Source: Flavobacterium zepuense | Lineage (GTDB): Bacteria; Bacteroidota; Bacteroidia; Flavobacteriales; Flavobacteriaceae | Reading direction: 5' to 3' | DNA: 64,000 nucleotides | Assembly (NCBI RefSeq): GCF_007097145.1 | Contig: NZ_VJVZ01000004.1 | Span: 186,001-250,000, forward strand | Shown: piece by piece, positions 35,462-42,944 of the stretch | How positions within the stretch are numbered: the first letter of the stretch is position 1 | How the letters are laid out: each line of letters begins with the position of its first letter | Translations under genes and position numbers: made by a program | Notes under the pieces: model-generated | What the model saw: only the letters and a program-made list of their open reading frames with translations | What the model was told of the DNA's origin: nothing | Databases searched by the model: none

Positions 35462-35968
35462 ATGGCAACACAAATCATCACCCAGTTAGAAAATGCATTA
35501 GGGGAAACAGTAAGCCTGCTTTCTTCTTTTAACGAAAAAGAGCTTAACACCGTACCTTTTAAAGGCAGCTGGACTGCCGCACAGGTAGGCAGGCATTTAT
35601 TTAAGGCCGAGGATGGGCTTAATGAGTTGTTTTACACCACAACCCAACCCGCAACGAGGCAGCCCGACGAAAAAGCAGAAGAGTTTAAGAAAATACTTTT
35701 GGATTTTAACCTGAAAATGGATTCTCCCGATTTCTTACTACCTGAAACTAAAGAGTATGACAAACACAGGCTTATAGATGCTTTATCGGGAATTAAAAGT
35801 ACTGTGTTAGAAGCAGCCACAAATGCCGACCTAAACTATATGGCACCCCTACCCCAGGGACATCCTTTAGAGGGTAGTACCAAGTTGGAAATCGTACATT
35901 TCATGGCATACCACACCATAAGGCACAACCACCAGATTAAAAAGATAAGGGAGGCTATACAGGCCTAA
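35462..35968 (+). CDS. DinB-like four-helix protein
   Basis: A 168-residue helical protein of the DinB/YfiT superfamily. Candidate metal ligands are His45 (VGRHLFKAED) and the His cluster in VHFMAYHTIRHNHQIKKI near the C-terminus. Relatives include thiol-dependent transferases and damage-induced proteins; the actual reaction is unknown. Its end overlaps the convergent lipoprotein gene by four bases. It continues the run of small accessory enzymes that starts at doxX. Confidence 0.85.
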   Translation: MATQIITQLENALGETVSLLSSFNEKELNTVPFKGSWTAAQVGRHLFKAEDGLNELFYTTTQPATRQPDEKAEEFKKILLDFNLKMDSPDFLLPETKEYDKHRLIDALSGIKSTVLEAATNADLNYMAPLPQGHPLEGSTKLEIVHFMAYHTIRHNHQIKKIREAIQA

Positions 35969-36369
35969 TCAAGCACACTGTGCTCTATCCTGTCAACTTT
36001 TTGCTCTTGCGGCATTACAAGGCCCTGCTTGGTATGTGCAAGTTCACCCTCCACAAAAATGCTCAGGGTATAAGGTACTTCTTCGGTACCGTTATTCACA
36101 AACCTAACCTCCTTAAATGCGTCAAATGGCGCATCAACCTCCACCGATGTATACCATTGTTCCAAATCCGTTAAAGAGTGGCTTACATGTACTAATTCGC
36201 CTTCAGGAGTCCTGTACTGTACCGATTCGATAATAGGCTCTTCAACATTAATGCGATATTGCACAAACATATCAGCCGGGCTTTCATCATGGCCTTCGTG
36301 GCTGCACGATGTTGCAAGAGTTAAAATTACTATGCAGGAAAGGATAATATAGGTAAAGTTCTTTTTCAT
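35965..36369 (-). CDS. Small lipoprotein, MmpS-like beta-sandwich
   Basis: A 134-residue lipoprotein: signal MKKNFTYIILSCIVILTLATSC, lipidation at Cys22, followed by an acidic segment (HEGHDESPAD). The remaining 100 residues look like a single beta-sandwich (YRINVEEPIIESVQYRTPEG, WYTSVEVDAPF, VRFVNNG), similar in pattern to MmpS-like accessory domains; this is a tentative resemblance. Probably periplasmic or surface exposed. Convergent with the DinB-like gene. Confidence 0.7.
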   Translation of the reverse strand: MKKNFTYIILSCIVILTLATSCSHEGHDESPADMFVQYRINVEEPIIESVQYRTPEGELVHVSHSLTDLEQWYTSVEVDAPFDAFKEVRFVNNGTEEVPYTLSIFVEGELAHTKQGLVMPQEQKVDRIEHSVLD

Positions 36370-36480
36370 AATTAAAGTAAGGTTACTCCAAATATCCTTA
36401 AAATGACAATTTAAAAGAACTGTCTTAACATTACTATAACGATTTTTCGATTTATAATTGTAATACTATTTGTTACAAAT

Positions 36481-36522
36481 AAAAAATCCGCACTACGACA
36501 AAATTTGCCATAATGCGGATTT
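36481..36522 (-). terminator. kynU terminator
   Basis: On the minus strand AAATCCGCA (36522-36514) pairs with TGCGGATTT (36492-36484), followed by TTTATTTG. It starts 19 bases after the kynU stop. Confidence 0.8.
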
Positions 36523-36540
36523 ATAATCGTTGGCACTATT

Positions 36541-37821
36541 TTACCTATGCGATAAAATACCGGCTTTTAATATCTGGCCAAAATTGTACATATCTTCAAA
36601 CGAACAGTACAACGGCACAGGAGCCAGGCGGATAACATTAGGCTCACGCCAGTCGGTTATAACGCCGTTTTTCATAAGGTAGTCAAACAATTGCCTGCCC
36701 TCGCCATGCAGGAATACCGATAACTGGCAAGCCCTTTCTTTAGGTTCGGTTGGGGTAATAATTTCAAAATGCCCTTTAACCTCACGGTCTATTTCGTGCA
36801 GTATAAATTCAAGGTACGATGTTATCTGGTCACGCTTTTGTATCAGCGCAGGCATCCCAATTTCGTCAAACATTTCTACCGATGCCAGGTAGGGCGCCAG
36901 CGAAAGTATCGGCAGGTTGCTTACCTGCCAGCCCTCTGCCCCGCGAACGGGATCGAAGTTAGGCTCCATTAAAAAGCGGCGCTCTTTGTTGTGTCCCCAC
37001 CAGCCTGAAAAACGGGGCAGGTCAAGGTCGTTATGGTGCATTTCGTGTACAAAAAGCCCCGATGCATTACCCGGGCCTGAGTTCATGTATTTATAACTGC
37101 ACCAGGCAGCAAAGTCTACATTCCATTCGTGCAACTCTAAGTGAATGTTACCCGCGCCGTGGGCAAGGTCCCATCCTACGTAAGCACCCGCATCCTGGCC
37201 TGCTTTGGTAATGGTTTTCATGTCAAAAACCTGACCTGTGTAGTAGTTTACACCACCTATAAGCACAAGGGCAAGCTCATCGCCTACCTGTTTAATAGTA
37301 TCTAAAATATCTTCTAATCTAATATTGTGCTCACCCGGCCTGCGCTTAATCTCTACAATGGCATCTTCCGGCTCCAGTCCATGAAAACGCACCTGGCTCT
37401 TTATCATGTACTGATCGCTTGGAAAAGCCTTTTCCTCGCAAATGATCTTAAAGCGTTTTGCAGTAGGCTGGTAAAAGCTTACCATAAGCAAATGCAGGTT
37501 AACGGTAAGGGTATTCATAACCGTAACTTCAGATGGCAATGCACCCACAATTTTACTAAGCGGGGCAGCAAAACGCTCCTGGTAATCCCACCACGGCTTA
37601 TCGGCATAAAAATGCCCTTCAACCGCCAGTTTGGCCCAGTCGTCCATAACCTCATCTACATACGCTTTGGTACGCTTAGGCTGCAACCCCAGCGAGTTAC
37701 CCGTAAAATAAATTACCTGTTTGCCGTTTACATGCGGAAACAAAAACTCATCCCTGTATTTAGCCAGCTTGTCTTTAGCATCAAGCTGTTGTGCAAATTC
37801 TAAAGTATTTAAAAATTCCAT
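36541..37821 (-). CDS. kynU: Kynureninase
   Basis: A PLP enzyme that cleaves L-kynurenine (or 3-hydroxykynurenine) to (hydroxy)anthranilate and alanine in tryptophan breakdown or NAD synthesis. The 426 residues show the fold-type I pattern. FTGNSLGLQPKRT at 39-51 is the substrate-binding opening, and WDLAHGAGN at 217-225 holds the PLP-binding Asp. The Schiff-base Lys244 lies in WCSYKYMNSGPG. No other kynurenine-pathway gene is in the window, so the pathway must be completed elsewhere. Transcribed alone with its own terminator. Confidence 0.95.
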   Translation of the reverse strand: MEFLNTLEFAQQLDAKDKLAKYRDEFLFPHVNGKQVIYFTGNSLGLQPKRTKAYVDEVMDDWAKLAVEGHFYADKPWWDYQERFAAPLSKIVGALPSEVTVMNTLTVNLHLLMVSFYQPTAKRFKIICEEKAFPSDQYMIKSQVRFHGLEPEDAIVEIKRRPGEHNIRLEDILDTIKQVGDELALVLIGGVNYYTGQVFDMKTITKAGQDAGAYVGWDLAHGAGNIHLELHEWNVDFAAWCSYKYMNSGPGNASGLFVHEMHHNDLDLPRFSGWWGHNKERRFLMEPNFDPVRGAEGWQVSNLPILSLAPYLASVEMFDEIGMPALIQKRDQITSYLEFILHEIDREVKGHFEIITPTEPKERACQLSVFLHGEGRQLFDYLMKNGVITDWREPNVIRLAPVPLYCSFEDMYNFGQILKAGILSHR

Positions 37822-37960
37822 TATAGTTAGTTTGTCAGTGCGTAAAAATAAGGATTTTAAGAGGATTTTATAATGTAGATTTTAAATTTTAGACAGCTAA
37901 TTTTAAACAATTCATACAAAAATGCTTTCAACATCTAAAAAACTGTAATGAACAGCATAA

Positions 37961-37986
37961 AAAAAGCGGCCATAAAGCCGCTTTCC
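37961..37986 (-). terminator. queA terminator
   Basis: On the minus strand AAAGCGGC (37984-37977) pairs with GCCGCTTT (37970-37963) around a 6-base loop, followed by TTTTATGC. The rest of the 37822-38007 spacer is AT-rich without a gene. Confidence 0.85.
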
Positions 37987-38007
37987 TGTAGTATATTTAA
38001 ATTCTGA

Positions 38008-39057
38008 TTATAAGATTAGCATGGCATCACCGTAGGTGTAAAAACGGTAGCCTTCTTTAATAGCTTCATCATACGCCTTGCGCATTAAATCGTGGCCCAT
38101 AAAGGCAGAGATCATCATTAGCAGGGTAGATTTTGGTGTGTGGAAGTTAGTGATCATACAGTCGGCCACGCTAAAATCATACGGAGGGAAAATGAACTTG
38201 TTTGTCCACCCCACATACGGGTTTAATGTTTTAGCCGATGAAACCGAACTTTCCATAGCCCTCATGGTAGTAGTGCCCACAGCGCATATTTTGTGCTTGT
38301 TAACTTTAGCTTTATTGACAATATCACACGCCTCCTGATTGATGATAAGCTCTTCTGAGTCCATTTTGTGCTTAGAAAGGTCTTCTACCTCAACCGGGTT
38401 AAAGGTTCCAAGCCCTACGTGAAGTGTAATTTCAGCAAAGTCTATCCCTTTAATCTCCAGCCTTTTTAAAAGGTGTTTAGAAAAGTGAAGCCCGGCAGTA
38501 GGCGCTGCAACAGCACCTTCTTCTTTAGCGTAAATGGTTTGGTAACGCTCAGCATCTTCCGGCTCTACCTCGCGGTTTATGTATTTAGGTATTGGGGTTT
38601 CGCCAAGCTCGGTAAGCTTATTGCGGAACTCCTCATACGAACCATCATAAAGGAAACGTAGTGTACGCCCACGCGATGTAGTGTTGTCTATAACCTCAGC
38701 AACAAGGCTGTCGTCATCGCCAAAGTAAAGCTTGTTTCCAATACGTATTTTACGTGCCGGGTCTACAAGCACATCCCAAAGGCGCTGCTCAGAGTTAAGT
38801 TCCCTTAAAAGAAACACCTCTATACGCGCACCTGTTTTTTCTTTATTGCCATAAAGGCGTGCAGGAAATACTTTGGTGTTATTAAGCACCATTACATCGC
38901 CTTCTTCAAAATATTCTATAACATCTTTAAATAGCCTGTGCTCTATGGTCTTGGTTTTACGGTTAATAACCATTAGTTTAGACTCGTCCCTGTTTTCAGC
39001 AGGATGTTCGGCAAGAAGCTCTTTTGGTAAATTGAAATTGAAGTTTGATAATTTCAT
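38008..39057 (-). CDS. queA: tRNA preQ1(34) S-adenosylmethionine ribosyltransferase-isomerase
   Basis: Adds the epoxycyclopentane ring to preQ1 in tRNA position 34 during queuosine synthesis. The 349 residues are full length with the family motifs [19 protein letters not shown] at the N-terminus, [10 protein letters not shown] near residue 185, [10 protein letters not shown], and the closing [16 protein letters not shown]. It has its own promoter and terminator. No other queuosine gene lies near. Confidence 0.97.
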   Translation of the reverse strand: MKLSNFNFNLPKELLAEHPAENRDESKLMVINRKTKTIEHRLFKDVIEYFEEGDVMVLNNTKVFPARLYGNKEKTGARIEVFLLRELNSEQRLWDVLVDPARKIRIGNKLYFGDDDSLVAEVIDNTTSRGRTLRFLYDGSYEEFRNKLTELGETPIPKYINREVEPEDAERYQTIYAKEEGAVAAPTAGLHFSKHLLKRLEIKGIDFAEITLHVGLGTFNPVEVEDLSKHKMDSEELIINQEACDIVNKAKVNKHKICAVGTTTMRAMESSVSSAKTLNPYVGWTNKFIFPPYDFSVADCMITNFHTPKSTLLMMISAFMGHDLMRKAYDEAIKEGYRFYTYGDAMLIL

Positions 39058-39077
39058 TATATGTCTTTAATTGGGTG

Positions 39078-39109
39078 CAAATATACTATTGTAAAGGAGG
39101 CGTTGTCAA
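39078..39109 (-). promoter_or_regulatory. queA promoter
   Basis: Minus strand TTG (39109-39107), 21 bases, TATATTTG (39085-39078, exact -7 match); the ATG at 39057 follows after a 20-base leader. Confidence 0.55.
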
Positions 39110-39152
39110 GTGTTTTGCAATATATTTATAATATCTTTTGAAACACAGCCAT

Positions 39153-40502
39153 TTACAACTCGTTTACACTAAACCCAAGCGCCTTCATATCATCCCAAAA
39201 GGTAGGGTAGGATTTAGATACTACCTGTGCATCATTGATAATAAACGGCGTTTTTATTGCCAGTGGCGCAAATGCCATTGCCATACGGTGGTCGTTATAA
39301 GTGGCTACGGCAATAGCTTCGGCCTCCCCCATCCCCTCCATAGGAGAGATGCCAGCTTCACTCAATCCTTCTCCCTCTCCTTTGGAGAGGGCTGGGGTGA
39401 GGCTGAAAAAGCTGTGCGGCTCTAATGTAAGGCTGTCATTTGTGACCGATATTTTAGCACCAAATTTACCAAGCTCTGTTTTTAAAGCCTCAAGCCTGTC
39501 GGTTTCTTTAATCTTAAGGGTGTGCAGACCTGTTAAATGACAGCCTATCCCTAAGCCAAAGCACGTTACAGCAATGGTCTGTGCAATATCGGGGGTGTTA
39601 TTTAGTTCCCGGTTGATGGTTGTTGGTTGATGGTTTAGCTTCTTTAGGGTTATGGTGTTGCCTTTAAAAGTAGTCTCAACGCCCATTTCCTTATAAATTT
39701 CAGCCAATGCACTATCCCCCTGCAAACTGTTTTGTTTATACGATGATAAAACTATTGCTGTACCAACCTCTGCCAAGGCTACTATCGAATAAAAATAAGA
39801 GGCACTGCTCCAGTCGCTTTCTACAGTGATTTCAGATTTCAGATTTAAGAATTCAGATTCCGAAGCATCCTTTTGAAATTTGTGATTTGAAATTTGTGAT
39901 TTTACTGTTATTACATTTCCCTCAAAAGTCGCTTCAATACCTAATTCGCTAAGCAAGCCGAGTGTCATTTTTATGTAGGGTATCGAGGTTAGTTCGCCTT
40001 GCAGCGTTAGCTCCAAACCATTTTTTAAGCGGCCTGCAATAAGCAATAATGCGGTTATGTACTGGCTGCTCACATCGGCCTTAATATATACCTTGCCCCC
40101 GCTAAGATTTTTACCGGTTATTTTTATAGGTGGAAAGCCCTCATTCTCTGTGTACTCTATTTGTGCACCAAGACTGCGGAGGGCATCTACCAAAACGGCA
40201 ATGGGGCGCTCTTTCATGCGTTGCGAGCCCGTAAGCGTTACCTCCCTGCCCTCCTGTAACGAAAAATATGCCGTTAAAAAGCGCATGGCGGTACCCGCAT
40301 GGTGAATATCTATTACATCGGCATTTGTATTAGCTAATGCCTGCTGCATTACTGCGCTATCATCCGACTCTGATATGTTATGTATGGTAATGCCGGGATA
40401 TAAGGCCTGCAACAACAATAACCTGTTGGTTTCTGATTTGCTCCCTGTTATCCTGATTGCCGTGCTAAGCACAGGCTTGTTTACTGTTATTTTAATATTC
40501 AT
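39153..40502 (-). CDS. aroA: 3-phosphoshikimate 1-carboxyvinyltransferase with repeat-derived inserts
   Basis: Makes EPSP from shikimate 3-phosphate and PEP in the shikimate pathway. Catalytic motifs are intact: GSKSETNR (20-27), AGTAMRFLTAYF (69-80), DVSSQYITALLL (143-154), VESDWSSASYF (227-237), LNNTPDIAQTIAV (300-312), KETDRLEAL (332-340), YNDHRMAMAF (402-411). At 449 residues it is about 40 longer than relatives as I recall them. The surplus maps to residues 201-224 and about 367-394. Those segments, and 290-299, are encoded by short repeats of the spacer type (39828-39903, 39321-39404, 39611-39635), all kept in frame. It is the last gene of the mazG/DUF3857 run, behind a strong hairpin. 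Confidence 0.93.
   Translation of the reverse strand: MNIKITVNKPVLSTAIRITGSKSETNRLLLLQALYPGITIHNISESDDSAVMQQALANTNADVIDIHHAGTAMRFLTAYFSLQEGREVTLTGSQRMKERPIAVLVDALRSLGAQIEYTENEGFPPIKITGKNLSGGKVYIKADVSSQYITALLLIAGRLKNGLELTLQGELTSIPYIKMTLGLLSELGIEATFEGNVITVKSQISNHKFQKDASESEFLNLKSEITVESDWSSASYFYSIVALAEVGTAIVLSSYKQNSLQGDSALAEIYKEMGVETTFKGNTITLKKLNHQPTTINRELNNTPDIAQTIAVTCFGLGIGCHLTGLHTLKIKETDRLEALKTELGKFGAKISVTNDSLTLEPHSFFSLTPALSKGEGEGLSEAGISPMEGMGEAEAIAVATYNDHRMAMAFAPLAIKTPFIINDAQVVSKSYPTFWDDMKALGFSVNEL
39322..39403. repeat. About 82-bp palindromic repeat element inside aroA
   Basis: The left end GCCTCCCCCATCCCCTCC (39322-39339) is an imperfect inverted copy of the right end GAGGGCTGGGGTGAGGC (39387-39403). 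A perfect inner hairpin is CCCTCTCC TTT GGAGAGGG (39373-39391). It encodes about 27 extra AroA residues (LTPALSKGEGEG... through EGMGEAE) immediately before ATYNDHR. GC-rich palindromes of this appearance are, to my knowledge, common in intergenic DNA of Bacteroidetes. Confidence 0.75.
39611..39635. repeat. Short repeat inside aroA (GGTTGATGGTT x2)
   Basis: GGTTGATGGTT occurs at 39611-39621 and 39625-39635 with GTT between, a 14-base period. On the coding strand it gives NHQPTTIN (AroA residues 290-297), a region whose length matches relatives, so it seems to replace rather than add sequence. Confidence 0.6.
39828..39903. repeat. Simple repeats inside aroA (GATTTCA and TTTGAAATTTGTGA)
   Basis: GATTTCA repeats at 39828-39842, followed by GATTTAAGAATTCAGATTC. 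The 14-mer TTTGAAATTTGTGA occurs twice in tandem at 39872-39899. TTTCAGATTTAAGAA (39837-39851) is identical to 25310-25324 in a spacer. The segment encodes AroA residues 201-224 (KSQISNHKFQKDASESEFLN and four more). Confidence 0.8.
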
Positions 40503-40528
40503 AGTTTTGGGCGGTTGCCTTATAAAAG

Positions 40529-40558
40529 TATGCCTTGTCTTTTAACGGACAAGGCATA
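40529..40558 (-). terminator. Strong hairpin between mazG and aroA
   Basis: TATGCCTTGTC (40529-40539) and GACAAGGCATA (40548-40558) form an 11-bp perfect stem with an 8-base loop. On the minus strand it is followed by CTTTTATAAGG, a weak T-run. It may terminate the upstream operon partly, or act as an attenuator or RNA-processing site before aroA. Confidence 0.6.
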
Positions 40559-40586
40559 GTATGGTACTACAACAAAAATACTAAAA

Positions 40587-40913
40587 TTACTTTAGCTTTT
40601 CGTTATTATGGTGGCGGTCGTGGTCGCGTTTAGACTTTAAGTCCATTTTTTTATCAAAAGCCTCCTGTAAATTAACCCCTGTTTGGTTGGCCAGGCAAAG
40701 CACCACAAAAACCACATCGGCAAGTTCTTCGCCCAGGTCTTTATTCTTGTCGCTCTCTTTTTCGCTTTGCTCGCCATAGCGGCGGGCAATAATACGGGCA
40801 ACCTCGCCTACCTCTTCGGTAAGCTGGGCCATATTGGTAAGTTCGTTAAAGTAACGCACACCGTGCTCTTTAATCCAGCTATCTACATCTAACTGTGCAT
40901 TTTGTATGTTCAT
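40587..40913 (-). CDS. MazG-like nucleotide pyrophosphohydrolase
   Basis: A 108-residue all-alpha NTP pyrophosphatase-like protein. The metal motif EEVGEVARII (about 33-42) followed by DLGEELADVVFVVLCLAN (about 59-76) is the EExxE...ExxD signature of the MazG/dUTPase superfamily. It probably hydrolyses non-canonical NTPs to NMP and PPi. Its start lies one base after the stop of the last DUF3857 gene, so it is part of that operon. Confidence 0.88.
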   Translation of the reverse strand: MNIQNAQLDVDSWIKEHGVRYFNELTNMAQLTEEVGEVARIIARRYGEQSEKESDKNKDLGEELADVVFVVLCLANQTGVNLQEAFDKKMDLKSKRDHDRHHNNEKLK

Positions 40914-40914
40914 A

Positions 40915-42918
40915 CTATTGTTTTTTAAGTACTATCTTTTCGTTTTGCTTTTCGATAACTTTCTGAAAGAAATCTTTTAATGTTGGATAGTAATCCTGCG
41001 GAACGGTAGCATAATTAATATCCATAACTGCCGATATTTGCACCTGCTTAGGGTTACTGCTTGCTATGTTATATTTAAAGCTTCCCATATTTTCTTCCAT
41101 GCTAAGCGCAATAGATGTTGGTAACGATTCTATTACATATCCCTCCGGCAGGGCAATATTAATCATGTATTTATCCTGGTGCGGGTATACAAAATCTACC
41201 GGGTATTCCCTTTTTTCCTGCTTAAACGGATTTTCGGCCGTGGTAAGGAAAAGCATCGGGTTTATGTACATTTTATCACCTATAATATCAGTAACGGCAT
41301 TGTGCTTAAAATCATATTCTTCAACCACCGGTTTAGAAAGGTCTTTATCATTGGTTACCTTATATTCGGCTATTTCAAGGCCTTTATGGCGCCCTTCTAA
41401 CTGCTCAAGGTAGCTTTCTTTACTAACACAAAGAAATTGCTCTCTAAATGTAAAAGCGTTCTGGTCAAAATACTGGTCGCGTGCCTTGCCCGATATTTTA
41501 CCCTCTTTATCCAGGTTCACCATAAGGTTTACCACCTCTTTAGAAAGACTTTGCGGCATAAGGTCTATCGCCATACTGCTGCCATCATCTTTTATAAGCC
41601 TGCCCATCCAGTTTAGCGCCCTTGTAGGCAGGATGTTTGGCACCGCCGATTTTGATGTTGCATCCAGCAAAACCATTTTATTATCTATTACCACCGCGGC
41701 AATAACATAGTTAAATGCCGACCTGTTAGGGAAAAGTGCAATTTTGTTAGAACGTGTGCTTACCAATACCGGGTTAGCATCAAGCCCGGCATACCTAAGC
41801 ATGGCGGTAAGCATAAGGTTAATCTCTGCCACGTTGCCCACTTTTGTAGTATAGGCTTTTTTAATACCGTCCTGGCAATAGTAACCATAGTACTCATTCC
41901 AGTTCATGCGGCTCTTAACGTAATTAAAAATCGTAGCTGTTTTGTCCTGCGGAGAAGTAACACCTGCAAGCAGCGCCTTAAGGTCGTCTTCAAAATAGCC
42001 TGTCCTTTTTAATTCAGATCCAAATTCTTCGTTTTTGTAAATGGTTTTTGCCACGTCTTCCCAACTGCTTGAAAAGGTTTTAACCGGTTCCTGCGGGTAA
42101 CGGGTAAGGCTAATTTCATGTTCTACACTTGCCGTATAATTGTCTACATTACTTGTGTATTTTTCGTTTTTCATACCCGGAAGCTTATCCAGCGTATAAG
42201 TAATGGCCTCCTCTACATAATCAATTTTACTGTTGGTTATTTCTGTAGGGCGGTTATCCTGCCTTGTTTTCTCGGTAAAATTAAGCGACCTGCTGGCCGA
42301 CTTTTTAGTAACCTTGGGCGCATAATACCCTCTAAAGTTAGTGTTAAAAACAAAATACTCCGGTATCCTGGTTGTAAATTCTGAGTGGCTTACCGGGATG
42401 CTTTCCTGAAATTTCCAGTCGGGCATTACGTGTATAAACGGCGATGTTATGGTGTATTTATACTCTACAATACTGCCCTCTTTAACATCCGGCATGGTTA
42501 TTTTTCTACGTTTCCAGTATTTGTTAACCTGCTCTGTAAACTCGCCTTCGCTTTTAAGCTTTGTCTTTTTTATAGCGCCGCCTTCAAGGTTATACGTAGC
42601 CGCCTTAGAAACATCTACGCTTTCTCTTTCGTTTTCAGAATAGTAGTACATCACAGCCTTGTTAGCCCAGTCGTACCCCTCTTTTGTATATATTTTTATC
42701 TTAACCTGTACCTCTGTAACAAGGCTAAAACCTTTGTTTTCGGCAAAAGCCATATACGACTCCCCTTTGCTAAAAAGTATAGCAGCCGGTGCCGAAGGGT
42801 CTGTTGCGTGCTTTTTTTCTTCAAGCTCTTCTTTGGTTACTTCGCCAAGTTCATATTTTTGAGCCTGGGCGCTAAAGCCTGTAATTACAAGCAATAATAG
42901 CACATTGATTAATTTCAT
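40915..42918 (-). CDS. DUF3857/transglutaminase-like protein, paralogue A (inactive site)
   Basis: A 667-residue secreted protein: signal peptide 1-19 (VLLLLVITGFSAQAQ), an N-terminal DUF3857 beta domain (about 60-280), a transglutaminase-like domain (about 310-440) and a C-terminal beta domain ending LKDFFQKVIEKQNEKIVLKK. In the position of the catalytic GDCKD motif it has GNVAEINLML, and the catalytic His is replaced by Tyr (AFNYVIAAV); Asp remains (LLDATS). It should therefore be a catalytically dead fold, perhaps a binding protein. Member of an array of four. Confidence 0.85.
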   Translation of the reverse strand: MKLINVLLLLVITGFSAQAQKYELGEVTKEELEEKKHATDPSAPAAILFSKGESYMAFAENKGFSLVTEVQVKIKIYTKEGYDWANKAVMYYYSENERESVDVSKAATYNLEGGAIKKTKLKSEGEFTEQVNKYWKRRKITMPDVKEGSIVEYKYTITSPFIHVMPDWKFQESIPVSHSEFTTRIPEYFVFNTNFRGYYAPKVTKKSASRSLNFTEKTRQDNRPTEITNSKIDYVEEAITYTLDKLPGMKNEKYTSNVDNYTASVEHEISLTRYPQEPVKTFSSSWEDVAKTIYKNEEFGSELKRTGYFEDDLKALLAGVTSPQDKTATIFNYVKSRMNWNEYYGYYCQDGIKKAYTTKVGNVAEINLMLTAMLRYAGLDANPVLVSTRSNKIALFPNRSAFNYVIAAVVIDNKMVLLDATSKSAVPNILPTRALNWMGRLIKDDGSSMAIDLMPQSLSKEVVNLMVNLDKEGKISGKARDQYFDQNAFTFREQFLCVSKESYLEQLEGRHKGLEIAEYKVTNDKDLSKPVVEEYDFKHNAVTDIIGDKMYINPMLFLTTAENPFKQEKREYPVDFVYPHQDKYMINIALPEGYVIESLPTSIALSMEENMGSFKYNIASSNPKQVQISAVMDINYATVPQDYYPTLKDFFQKVIEKQNEKIVLKKQ

Positions 42919-42944
42919 GTTTGGTATTTGTTTGGTGGTGATTG

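Noticed and set aside
42385..42897. Plus-strand 170-codon ORF opposite paralogue A
   Set aside because: Antisense to a DUF3857 gene with clear signal peptide and domain motifs; composition is that of a complement frame.
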